A stretch of DNA of 64,000 bases from assembly GCA_904394705.1 (NCBI GenBank), contig CAJFNJ010000021.1, positions 117,363-181,362 of the forward strand, given 5' to 3'. Under the pieces are notes generated by a model that was not told the origin of the DNA, searched no databases, and saw only the letters and a program-made list of their open reading frames with translations. The translations under genes were made by a program, and so were the position numbers. The number at the start of each line of letters is the position of its first letter. Positions within the stretch are counted from its first letter, which is position 1. Source of the stretch: Avimicrobium caecorum. Lineage in GTDB: Bacteria; Bacillota; Clostridia; Oscillospirales; Ruminococcaceae. This document shows, piece by piece, positions 34,008 through 40,922 of the stretch.

Positions 34008-34376
34008 TCAGCTTACGATCCGTTCGCAGAATTCATCTGCGCCCTGTTCATCCAGTCCGCCCAGAATCGCAAAGGTCACCTTATCACAGTTGCAGTCCGA
34101 AAGCCGGAGGTCATCTGCGAAGAATTTCCGGATGCGGGTATAGCTGCTGTAATACCGTTCCATCGCCTCCCGCCCCTTCTCGGTGACAAACACCGAGGAG
34201 TAACGCTTTTTGGCGATCAGTTCCAACCGTTCCAGCTGGAGGAGCATCTTATGCGCACTCGGATCAGATACGCCCAGTTTCTGCGCTATATGCCCCTGTC
34301 GGACTACGCCTTGCTTCTCCAGTTCCCGGATGGCAAACAGATACCGGATCTGGGTCGCACTCAGCTGTGGGGTCAT
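34008..34376 (-). CDS. DtxR/MntR-like metal-dependent transcriptional regulator
   Basis: 122 aa. The N-terminal winged helix (LSATQIRYLFAIRELE, IAQKLGVSDPSAHKMLLQLERLELI) matches the iron-dependent repressor family; the C-terminal part is short with Cys109-type and Asp/His-poor residues, and the DCNCDK segment could help bind metal. No SH3-like third domain. It is the last gene of the feo operon and is the obvious candidate reader of the GTTAGT/ACTAAC boxes upstream. Exact metal is inferred. Confidence 0.82.
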   Translation of the reverse strand: MTPQLSATQIRYLFAIRELEKQGVVRQGHIAQKLGVSDPSAHKMLLQLERLELIAKKRYSSVFVTEKGREAMERYYSSYTRIRKFFADDLRLSDCNCDKVTFAILGGLDEQGADEFCERIVS

Positions 34377-34410
34377 ATGCTATCCTCTCCTTTCGTGCGG
34401 CAGGTCCTGC

Positions 34411-34572
34411 TCAGGCATTGGGCTGATGATTACTGTGACAGGTTCCGCAGCAGCCGCTGCATCCAGTGCTGCATCCGCAGCTGCACTTTCCTGCCTTTTT
34501 ATCCTTATAGATGCTGCGGGCAGCCAGAACTGCTGCCAGAGCAACCAGGCCTCCAATGATCCATGTAGACAT
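34411..34572 (-). CDS. FeoB-associated Cys-rich membrane protein
   Basis: 53 aa. One N-terminal membrane helix (STWIIGGLVALAAVLAA) is followed by a basic stretch IYKDKKAG and a Cys-rich tail with Cys30, 32, 34, 38, 41, 42 and 45. This is the pattern of the FeoB-associated Cys-rich (PF12669-like) proteins, often just after feoB. RBS AAAGGAGGA lies upstream. It may assist ferrous iron delivery or assembly of the FeoB complex; its role is inferred. Confidence 0.9.
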   Translation of the reverse strand: MSTWIIGGLVALAAVLAARSIYKDKKAGKCSCGCSTGCSGCCGTCHSNHQPNA

Positions 34573-34621
34573 AGTATCGTTCCTCCTTTATTGAAACGTT
34601 ACGGTGATGGGGTTTATGGGA

Positions 34622-36769
34622 TCAGTCAGCTGCAACCGGACTGCCAGTGACCTTGGCAGCCTTTTTCTTCTGGGGGTCCGGGCGGGTCAGGAGCCACAGG
34701 AAGCCGGCAGCCACAGCCACAGCTGCGATGGTGCCGATTCCGAAGCCGCCGCCGGTGAGCAGGGTGCCGAACTGATAGATACACAGCGAAACCGCATAGG
34801 CAAAGACGGTCTGGTAGCCCACCGCAATCAGGGTCCAGCGGGTGTTGTTCATCTCACGCTTGATGGCGCCGATGGCTGCGAAGCAGGGTGCGCAGAGCAG
34901 GTTGAATACCAGGAAGGAATAACCGGCTGCCAGCGACATGCTGGATCGGAGCAGATCCCAGTACTCAGCGCCGTCCTCTGCCACTTCCGCAAAGCCGAAC
35001 AGGACGCCGAAGGTGGAAACAAGGTTTTCCTTCGCAACCAGGCCATTGATCGAAGCCACGGCTGCCTTCCAGTCTCCAAATCCAAGGGGTGCAAAGATCC
35101 AGGCAAAGCTCTGACCGATCACAGCCATGAAGCTCTGGTTGAGATCCTCCACAGCGGTGAAGGAGCCATCTACGATGCCATAGGTCGAAGTGAACCAGAT
35201 CACGATGGTGGACAGCAGGATCACAGTACCGGCCTTCTTGATGAAGGACCAGCCACGCTCCCACATGCTGCGCAGTACATTGGACAGGGTGGGCATGTGA
35301 TAGGCCGGAAGCTCCATCACGAAGGGAGCGGGATCGCCGGCAAACAGGCGGGTTTTCTTGAGAATAATGCCCGAGCATACAATGGCGGCGATTCCTACGA
35401 AGTAGGCGCTGGGGCCGACCCACCAGGCATTCCCGAAGAAGGCGCCGGCAACCAGGGCAATGATGGGCAGCTTGGCGCCGCAGGGAATGAAGGTGGTAGT
35501 CATGATGGTCATCTTGCGGTCACGGTCGTTCTCGATGGTACGGGAGGCCATGATGCCAGGAACACCGCAGCCGGTACCGATGAGCATGGGAATAAAGGAC
35601 TTACCCGACAGGCCGAACCGACGGAATATCCGGTCCAGGATAAAGGCGATCCGGGCCATATAGCCGCAGGACTCCAGGAAGGCCAGGAAGAAGAACAGCA
35701 CCAGCATCTGGGGCACAAAGCCCAGGACTGCGCCCACACCGGCAACAATACCGTCCAGGATCAGGCTCTGGAGCCACTCGGCACAGCCGACGCTCACCAG
35801 GAAGTTTTCCACCATCGGCGGAATGATCTTGCCGAACAGAACATCGTTGGTCCAGCTGGTGACTACATCACCCACGGTGGTGACCGAAATGTAGTACACC
35901 AGGGTGATGATCGCCGCGAAGATGGGCAGCGCCAGGAACCGGTTGGTAACCCAGCGGTCGATCTTGTCCGAGGTGGTCATGGTGCGGGCTGCCTTCTTCA
36001 GATAACAGCCCTGGATAATGGACGAGATGTAGTTGTAGCGCTCATTGGTGATGATGCTCTCCGCATCATCGTCATGGGCTGTTTCAACCCGGTCGATGAT
36101 GTCCCCCACATCCGGGATACCCTGCACCGACTCCGCAATCTTTTCGTCCCGCTCAAACAGCTTCACCGCAAAGAAACGGCTGCGCTCAGGCGGCACAACG
36201 CCGGTCAGGCGCTCTTCGATGGAAGCCAGCGCCTCCTCCACATCGGCGGCAAAGTGATGTTCCGACCGGGGCGCGGCACCGGAACGGGCGGCAGCCACAG
36301 CCTTAGCGGCCACTTCCTTGACGCCGGTGCCCTTCATAGCCGAAATCTCCACCACATCACAGCCCAGACGGCGGGACAGCTCTTCGGTGTTGATCTTCTC
36401 ACCGGTCTTTGCCAGAATATCCGCCATATTGACCGCAATGACGGTGGGAATCGAAAGCTCCAGCAGCTGGGTGGTCAGGTAGAGATTCCGCTCCAGGTTG
36501 GTGCCGTCTACGATGTTGAGGATCGCATCCGGACGCTCCTGGATCAGATAGTTCCGGGCCACAACTTCCTCCAGCGAATAGGGCGAAAGCGAATAGATAC
36601 CCGGCAGGTCGGTGATCACCACATCATTGTGGCCTTTGAGCTTGCCTTCCTTCTTCTCCACTGTAACGCCCGGCCAGTTTCCTACAAACTGATTGGAACC
36701 AGTCAGCGCATTGAACAATGTGGTTTTACCACTGTTGGGGTTGCCTGCGAGGGCAATTTTGATTGACAT
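34622..36769 (-). CDS. feoB: Ferrous iron transporter FeoB
   Basis: 715 aa from ATG 36769, downstream of GAGGAGGAGAAGGG; an ATG nine codons earlier precedes that site. N-terminal G domain: GNPNSGKTTLFNAL (G1), DLPGIYSLSPYS (G3), NMAD (G4). Then the NFeoB helical region and a membrane domain of eight or more spans with two Gate motifs (CGVPGIMASRTIEN among them). It imports Fe(II) across the membrane. feoA lies upstream across a putative operator. Confidence 0.97.
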   Translation of the reverse strand: MSIKIALAGNPNSGKTTLFNALTGSNQFVGNWPGVTVEKKEGKLKGHNDVVITDLPGIYSLSPYSLEEVVARNYLIQERPDAILNIVDGTNLERNLYLTTQLLELSIPTVIAVNMADILAKTGEKINTEELSRRLGCDVVEISAMKGTGVKEVAAKAVAAARSGAAPRSEHHFAADVEEALASIEERLTGVVPPERSRFFAVKLFERDEKIAESVQGIPDVGDIIDRVETAHDDDAESIITNERYNYISSIIQGCYLKKAARTMTTSDKIDRWVTNRFLALPIFAAIITLVYYISVTTVGDVVTSWTNDVLFGKIIPPMVENFLVSVGCAEWLQSLILDGIVAGVGAVLGFVPQMLVLFFFLAFLESCGYMARIAFILDRIFRRFGLSGKSFIPMLIGTGCGVPGIMASRTIENDRDRKMTIMTTTFIPCGAKLPIIALVAGAFFGNAWWVGPSAYFVGIAAIVCSGIILKKTRLFAGDPAPFVMELPAYHMPTLSNVLRSMWERGWSFIKKAGTVILLSTIVIWFTSTYGIVDGSFTAVEDLNQSFMAVIGQSFAWIFAPLGFGDWKAAVASINGLVAKENLVSTFGVLFGFAEVAEDGAEYWDLLRSSMSLAAGYSFLVFNLLCAPCFAAIGAIKREMNNTRWTLIAVGYQTVFAYAVSLCIYQFGTLLTGGGFGIGTIAAVAVAAGFLWLLTRPDPQKKKAAKVTGSPVAAD

Positions 36770-36816
36770 ATCCCTTCTCCTCCTCAAGCTTTCCATCGGA
36801 AAGCGCTGTAACTAAT

Positions 36817-36832
36817 GTTAGTATAAACTAAC
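36817..36832. promoter_or_regulatory. DtxR-type operator between feoA and feoB
   Basis: GTTAGT-ATAA-ACTAAC, perfect 6-bp arms. On the minus strand a TATACT -10-like sequence lies inside it, so it could also mark an internal feoB promoter with a weak -35. Confidence 0.6.
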
Positions 36833-36846
36833 TTTATGGCCTGGTT

Positions 36847-37068
36847 TTATTCCACCTCAATGGCGGAAGCGTCCTCCTTGCGGATGGACAGCTCATAACC
36901 ACGCACTGTCAGTTCAATGGGATCGCCCAGCGGGGCTACCTTGCGTACCGAAACATTTACGCCTTTGGTGATGCCCATATCCATGATCCGGCGCTTGACC
37001 GCACCTTCTCCATGCAGACGAACCACTGTGGCACTTTTGCCCGGGGCAATATCCTTGAGTGTCTTCAT
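36847..37068 (-). CDS. feoA: Ferrous iron transport protein FeoA
   Basis: 73 aa SH3-like FeoA. Features: LKDIAPGKSATVVRLHGEGAVKRRIMDMGITKGV, quoted in part as GEGAVKRRIMDMGIT, and VAPLGDPIELTVRGYELSIRKEDA. FeoA binds FeoB in the cytoplasm and supports iron transport. It is the second of two tandem FeoA-like genes, 12 bp after the first. Confidence 0.95.
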   Translation of the reverse strand: MKTLKDIAPGKSATVVRLHGEGAVKRRIMDMGITKGVNVSVRKVAPLGDPIELTVRGYELSIRKEDASAIEVE

Positions 37069-37080
37069 ACCATACTCCTC

Positions 37081-37293
37081 CTACACCATGATCCGGTTGG
37101 CAAGGCTGCGATCAAGAGCAATTCTTGAATCCTTGACTCCGAGGATCAGATTTCCATGGATCTCCGAAACAACGGTCACACGCTCGCCCTCCACCAGACC
37201 CAGGCTGGACAGAAACCGGCGGACTTCGTCTTTTCCGGTGATCTTTTTAATGGTATCGGTCGAACCAACCGACAGCATACTCAGCGGCATCAT
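37081..37293 (-). CDS. FeoA-domain protein (first of tandem pair)
   Basis: 70 aa from ATG 37293 (second ATG directly after), preceded by AGAGGAGGAAATT; a TTG six codons earlier is in frame but would sit before that site. The fold is FeoA-like: MPLSMLSVGSTDTIKKITGK, FLSSLGLVEGERVTVVS, and GNLILGVKDSRIALDRSLANRI. Two FeoA-type proteins ahead of FeoB is common in clostridia. It is the first gene after the feo promoter. Confidence 0.92.
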   Translation of the reverse strand: MMPLSMLSVGSTDTIKKITGKDEVRRFLSSLGLVEGERVTVVSEIHGNLILGVKDSRIALDRSLANRIMV

Positions 37294-37342
37294 AATTTCC
37301 TCCTCTGTCAAACGGCTTTGTCAACTTCAATGCTTGCAATGT

Positions 37343-37400
37343 GTTAGCTTTAACTAACCATCTTGGTTAAGAGTATAATCCTCACACCCGACTTTGTCAA
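37343..37400 (-). promoter_or_regulatory. feo promoter with downstream DtxR-type operator
   Basis: On the minus strand TTGACA (37400-37395) and TATACT (37377-37372) with 17 bp between; start near 37365. Immediately downstream is GTTAGC-TTTA-ACTAAC (37343-37358), matching the feoA-feoB box in 11 of 12 arm positions. A weaker half-site GTTATGACTAAC lies upstream at 37424-37435. Placement fits repression by the operon's own DtxR-like regulator. Confidence 0.75.
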
Positions 37401-37469
37401 TGATTTATTAAACCTTTTTGTTTGTTATGACTAACTTTTAGATACAGCACAAATTTATCCGTAACTTTG

Positions 37470-37483
37470 GCTAAAATTTTAGC
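37470..37483. promoter_or_regulatory. Perfect palindrome GCTAAAATTTTAGC
   Basis: 14-bp perfect palindrome midway between the feo promoter and the response-regulator gene. It is not like the GTTAGT boxes. Regulator unknown. Confidence 0.4.
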
Positions 37484-37532
37484 AAATCTTCCCATTGCCA
37501 TTTTTGCCCTGGCTGAGATTTGCGATTTTTCA

Positions 37533-37562
37533 TTGACGGAGGTGCAGATCGTGCGGTATTGT
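37533..37562 (+). promoter_or_regulatory. Candidate promoter of the BceRS-type genes
   Basis: TTGACG (37533-37538) and TATTGT (37557-37562) with 18 bp between, 37 bp before the GTG start. The -10 is a weak match. Confidence 0.45.
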
Positions 37563-37599
37563 TAGAACAGAAAACCAAAACACAGACTGGAGTGAGATT

Positions 37600-38286
37600 G
37601 TGTATAAAATCCTGATTGTGGAGGATGACCCGGTCATTGCCTCCTCACTGGCCCGCCAGCTGACCCGCTGGAACTATGAGGCGACCTATGTGCAGGAATT
37701 TGACCATGTCATGCAGGAATTTGAGAAGGCACAGCCGGATCTGGTGCTGATGGACATCACCCTTCCCTATTTCAGCGGCTATTACTGGTGCGCCGAGATC
37801 CGGAAGATCAGCCGGGTGCCCATTGTATTCCTCTCCTCCGCCGCGGACGAGATGAACCAGGTGATGGCGCTGAGCATGGGCGCTGATGATTTCATCGCCA
37901 AGCCCTTCGGCATGGAGCTTGCCACCGCCAAGATCGGCGCTGTGCTGCGGCGGGCATACGATCTTCCGGCAACTTCCAGCCAGCTCCACGCCGGCGGTGC
38001 GGTGCTGGATCTGCAGAAAGCCGCGCTGCTGTATGGCGGTGAAAAGCTGTCCCTGTCCAAGAATGAGTTCCTGATCCTGCGGATTCTGTTTGAGCACAAA
38101 AACTCTCCTGTATCCCGGGAAGAGCTGATCCGGGCCCTGTGGAATGACGAGAGCTTCATCGATGACAACACCCTGACGGTCAACATTGCCCGTATCCGCA
38201 AAAAGCTCGAGGAAGCAGGGCTGCGGGACTTTATCCGGACCCGGAAGGGCCTGGGGTATCTGATTGAGGAGAAGGAACATGACTGA
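37600..38286 (+). CDS. OmpR-family response regulator, BceR-like
   Basis: 228 aa. Receiver domain with acidic pocket VEDDPV, phospho-acceptor Asp in LVLMDITLPYFSGYYW and Lys in FIAKPFGMEL; C-terminal winged helix of the OmpR/PhoB type (from about residue 130, ending GLGYLIEEKE). YYWCAEIRKISRVPIVFLS is typical of BceR-like regulators of peptide-antibiotic modules. GTG start. The kinase gene overlaps its end by 8 bp; the transporter follows downstream. Confidence 0.93.
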   Translation: MYKILIVEDDPVIASSLARQLTRWNYEATYVQEFDHVMQEFEKAQPDLVLMDITLPYFSGYYWCAEIRKISRVPIVFLSSAADEMNQVMALSMGADDFIAKPFGMELATAKIGAVLRRAYDLPATSSQLHAGGAVLDLQKAALLYGGEKLSLSKNEFLILRILFEHKNSPVSREELIRALWNDESFIDDNTLTVNIARIRKKLEEAGLRDFIRTRKGLGYLIEEKEHD

Positions 38287-39283
38287 CTGGCTGAAACTGA
38301 CGCTGCAATATCTGTACCGGGTCAGAGGGAGCATCTTTCTGCATCTGGCAAGCTGCTTTTCCATTGCGCTCATTGCCTCCCTCTATCATATCCCCATCCA
38401 GGCCATCGGGTATATGATCCTGTTCATCTCCTCCATGGCTCTGCTGTTTCTGGGAATCGGCTGCCATCAGTTCCGGCGGCGGATGCAGTATCTCCGGGTG
38501 GTCTGGAACGGCGCGGATGTCCAGCTGGGGATCCTCCCGCCGGCCCATGACGCCATGGAGCAGCTCTACCAGGATATTCTCCGGCGGACGGCAGAACGCA
38601 GCACCCGGGCCGAAACCGAATCGGAATCTGCCCTGCGCCGCTCTGACACCTATTATACACGCTGGTCCCATCAGGTAAAAACGCCGCTGGCTGCCCTGCG
38701 CCTGCTGATCCAGGAAGAGCCCATCGACCGTACCGCCTGTGAAAACGAACTGCTGAAAACCGAACAGTATGTGGAGATGGCACTTCAGTACCAGCGGCTG
38801 AAATCCACCGAAAACGACCTGCTGCTCACCTCCTGCCCACTGGACCAGGTGGTCCGCAATACAGTCAAATCCCTGGCTCCGCTCTTCATCGCCCGGAACC
38901 TGTCGCTGGAGATCGAGAATATCAGCGTTTCGGTGCTCACCGATGAAAAATGGCTGCAGTTTGCTCTGGAACAGATCCTGAGCAACGCCGCCAAATACAC
39001 CCGGCAGGGCGGTGTGACGATCCGGCTTTCAGACCCTTCCCGTCCGGAACTGGTGATCCAGGACAGCGGCATCGGAATCCAGCCGGAAGATCTTCCCCGG
39101 GTGACCGACTGGGGATACACCGGACAGAACGGTCATTCCGGCACCCGCTCCACCGGCATCGGACTGGCGCTCTGCCGGGAAACCCTGGAGATGCTGGGTC
39201 ACCGGATGCACATCGAGTCCACTCCCGGAGTCGGAACCAGCGTATATCTGGACTTCTCCCGGAATGAACTGGAGATTTTCTGA
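38279..39283 (+). CDS. Intramembrane-sensing histidine kinase, BceS-like
   Basis: 334 aa from ATG 38279, overlapping the regulator stop after GAGGAGAAGGA. Two N-terminal membrane helices (about residues 18-33 and 42-62) with almost no loop between them, so it has no external sensor domain, as in BceS. DHp motif SHQVKTPLAALRLL and ATPase N box SNAAKYTRQGG with G boxes DSGIGI and STGIGLAL are intact. In known modules it senses through the BceAB transporter. Confidence 0.92.
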   Translation: MTDWLKLTLQYLYRVRGSIFLHLASCFSIALIASLYHIPIQAIGYMILFISSMALLFLGIGCHQFRRRMQYLRVVWNGADVQLGILPPAHDAMEQLYQDILRRTAERSTRAETESESALRRSDTYYTRWSHQVKTPLAALRLLIQEEPIDRTACENELLKTEQYVEMALQYQRLKSTENDLLLTSCPLDQVVRNTVKSLAPLFIARNLSLEIENISVSVLTDEKWLQFALEQILSNAAKYTRQGGVTIRLSDPSRPELVIQDSGIGIQPEDLPRVTDWGYTGQNGHSGTRSTGIGLALCRETLEMLGHRMHIESTPGVGTSVYLDFSRNELEIF

Positions 39284-39298
39284 CCAACCTTTCAAAAG

Positions 39299-39363
39299 TG
39301 TAAGATACCAGGCGGGGATTGTAAGCCGATTCGATGGCATGCGATCCCCGTTTGGTTTATGAT
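39299..39363 (+). promoter_or_regulatory. Regulated promoter of the GT51-BceAB genes
   Basis: Direct repeats TGTAAG at 39299 and 39320 are 21 bp apart, two helical turns, as for OmpR-family regulators. An inverted repeat CGGGGAT (39313-39319) / ATCCCCG (39344-39350) overlaps. TATGAT (39358-39363) can serve as -10, with no good -35, which fits an activator-dependent promoter. Confidence 0.55.
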
Positions 39364-39387
39364 GGAACATGAAAGGAGGGTTCGGTC

Positions 39388-40152
39388 ATGAAACGAACCA
39401 TTCGGTTTATGTTGCGCTATGTCCTGCTGCCGCTGATGATTCTGGCGGCGATTCCCACCGTGATGCTGATCCAGGATGGGTATGAACTCTATGCCCAGGC
39501 TCTGGAGGAGTGTCCGGTGCAGAAGATGGCTGAGCGGATCGAGTCCAAACCGGACTACACCCCGGTGGATGAACTGCCCCAGATCTATCTGGATGCGGTG
39601 ATCAGTGTGGAAGATCACCGGTTCTATTCCCACCCGGGCGTAGATCTGCTTGCCATCGGACGGGCCGCGTTCAATGACCTGCGGACCCTCTCCTTTGCGG
39701 AAGGCGGAAGCACCATTACCCAGCAGCTGGCGAAGAATGAGTACTTTACCCAGGAAAAGACCCTGACCCGTAAGATTGCGGAGGTATTCATGGCGCTGAA
39801 GATTGAACGGGAGCTGGACAAGGACACGATCCTGTCGCTCTATGTCAATTCCATCAACTTCGGAAGCGGCTATGAAACCGTTGCCGCTGCCAGCTGGGGC
39901 TATTTTGGGAAGGAATCCGGTCAGATGAATGACTGGGAAGCAACCATTCTGGCTGGGATTCCCAATGCTCCCTCCGCCTATTCGCTGGATGCCTCTCCGG
40001 AGCTGGCTGCCCAACGGCAGAAGCAGGTATTGGAGCGCATGCTGCGCTGCGATAAGATCACCGAAGAGGAAGTTGATTCCATTCTGGCACACAACCGGGT
40101 GCCGGTTCAGGAGAAAATCTATCTGAATGCTGTCATCATTAAGGAGAACTGA
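39388..40152 (+). CDS. Monofunctional peptidoglycan glycosyltransferase (GT51)
   Basis: 254 aa with one N-terminal membrane helix (residues 8-28) and a GT51 domain. Catalytic motif ISVEDHRFYSHPGVD includes Glu75; second motif GGSTITQQLAKNEYF and third RKIAEVFMALKIERELDKD are intact. There is no transpeptidase domain, so it is a monofunctional glycan polymerase using lipid II. It sits between the two-component genes and the BceAB-type transporter and ends 2 bp before the ATPase gene, so it belongs to the regulated unit. This gene content is unusual. Confidence 0.93.
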   Translation: MKRTIRFMLRYVLLPLMILAAIPTVMLIQDGYELYAQALEECPVQKMAERIESKPDYTPVDELPQIYLDAVISVEDHRFYSHPGVDLLAIGRAAFNDLRTLSFAEGGSTITQQLAKNEYFTQEKTLTRKIAEVFMALKIERELDKDTILSLYVNSINFGSGYETVAAASWGYFGKESGQMNDWEATILAGIPNAPSAYSLDASPELAAQRQKQVLERMLRCDKITEEEVDSILAHNRVPVQEKIYLNAVIIKEN

Positions 40153-40154
40153 CT

Positions 40155-40922
40155 ATGTCGCTGCTTGAAGTGAACCACCTCAAAAAAATCTACACAGCCC
40201 GGTACGGCGGCAATTCCGTACAGGCCCTGACGGATGTGAATTTCACCATCGAAAATGGCGAATACACAGCCATCATGGGCGAATCAGGCAGCGGAAAAAC
40301 CACCCTGCTCAACATCATTGCCACACTGGACCGCCCCACCAGCGGCACCGTGCGTCTGGAGGGTCAGGAACTCTCCACCATTCCGGAACGACGGTTGGCG
40401 GAGTTCCGCCGGAAGAACCTGGGCTTTGTATTCCAGGACTTCAACCTCCTGGACACCTTCTCTATCCGGGACAATATCCTGCTTCCGCTGGTGCTGGACC
40501 GGATGGACCTGCGGGAGATGGACCGCCGTCTGAAGATGCTGTCCGAACAGCTGGGACTGGGAGAGCTGCTGGACCACTACCCCTATGAAGTTTCCGGCGG
40601 ACAGAAGCAGCGTGCGGCAGTGGCACGAGCCCTGATCACCAATCCACGGCTGATTCTGGCGGATGAACCCTCCGGTGCCCTGGATTCCAAATCCACCGAA
40701 ACCCTGCTGCGCATCTTTGAGGGGATCAATCGCCAGGGTCAGACCATTCTGATGGTGACCCATTCCACCCGGGCTGCCAGCCATGCCGGGCGGGTACTGT
40801 TCATCAAGGACGGCATTGTCTACCACCAGCTGTACCGTGGAAACCTGACCGTGGATCAGTTCTATCAGAAGATCGTGGACACCCTGACCCTCATCACCAC
40901 AGGAGGCCGGACCAATGCGTAG
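40155..40922 (+). CDS. ABC transporter ATP-binding protein, BceA-like
   Basis: 255 aa. Walker A GESGSGKTTLLN, Q-loop FVFQDFNLLDTF, signature VSGGQKQRAAVARALI, Walker B LILADEPSGALDSK and H-loop MVTHSTRAA are all present. The sequence is of the MacB/BceA class and pairs with the following permease, whose start overlaps it by 8 bp. Bce transporters protect cells by freeing lipid II-cycle intermediates from peptide antibiotics. Confidence 0.95.
   Translation: MSLLEVNHLKKIYTARYGGNSVQALTDVNFTIENGEYTAIMGESGSGKTTLLNIIATLDRPTSGTVRLEGQELSTIPERRLAEFRRKNLGFVFQDFNLLDTFSIRDNILLPLVLDRMDLREMDRRLKMLSEQLGLGELLDHYPYEVSGGQKQRAAVARALITNPRLILADEPSGALDSKSTETLLRIFEGINRQGQTILMVTHSTRAASHAGRVLFIKDGIVYHQLYRGNLTVDQFYQKIVDTLTLITTGGRTNA

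Noticed and set aside
34604..36766. Open frame of 720 codons on the plus strand across feoB
   Set aside because: Antisense shadow of feoB with composition typical of reversed codons and no known domain.
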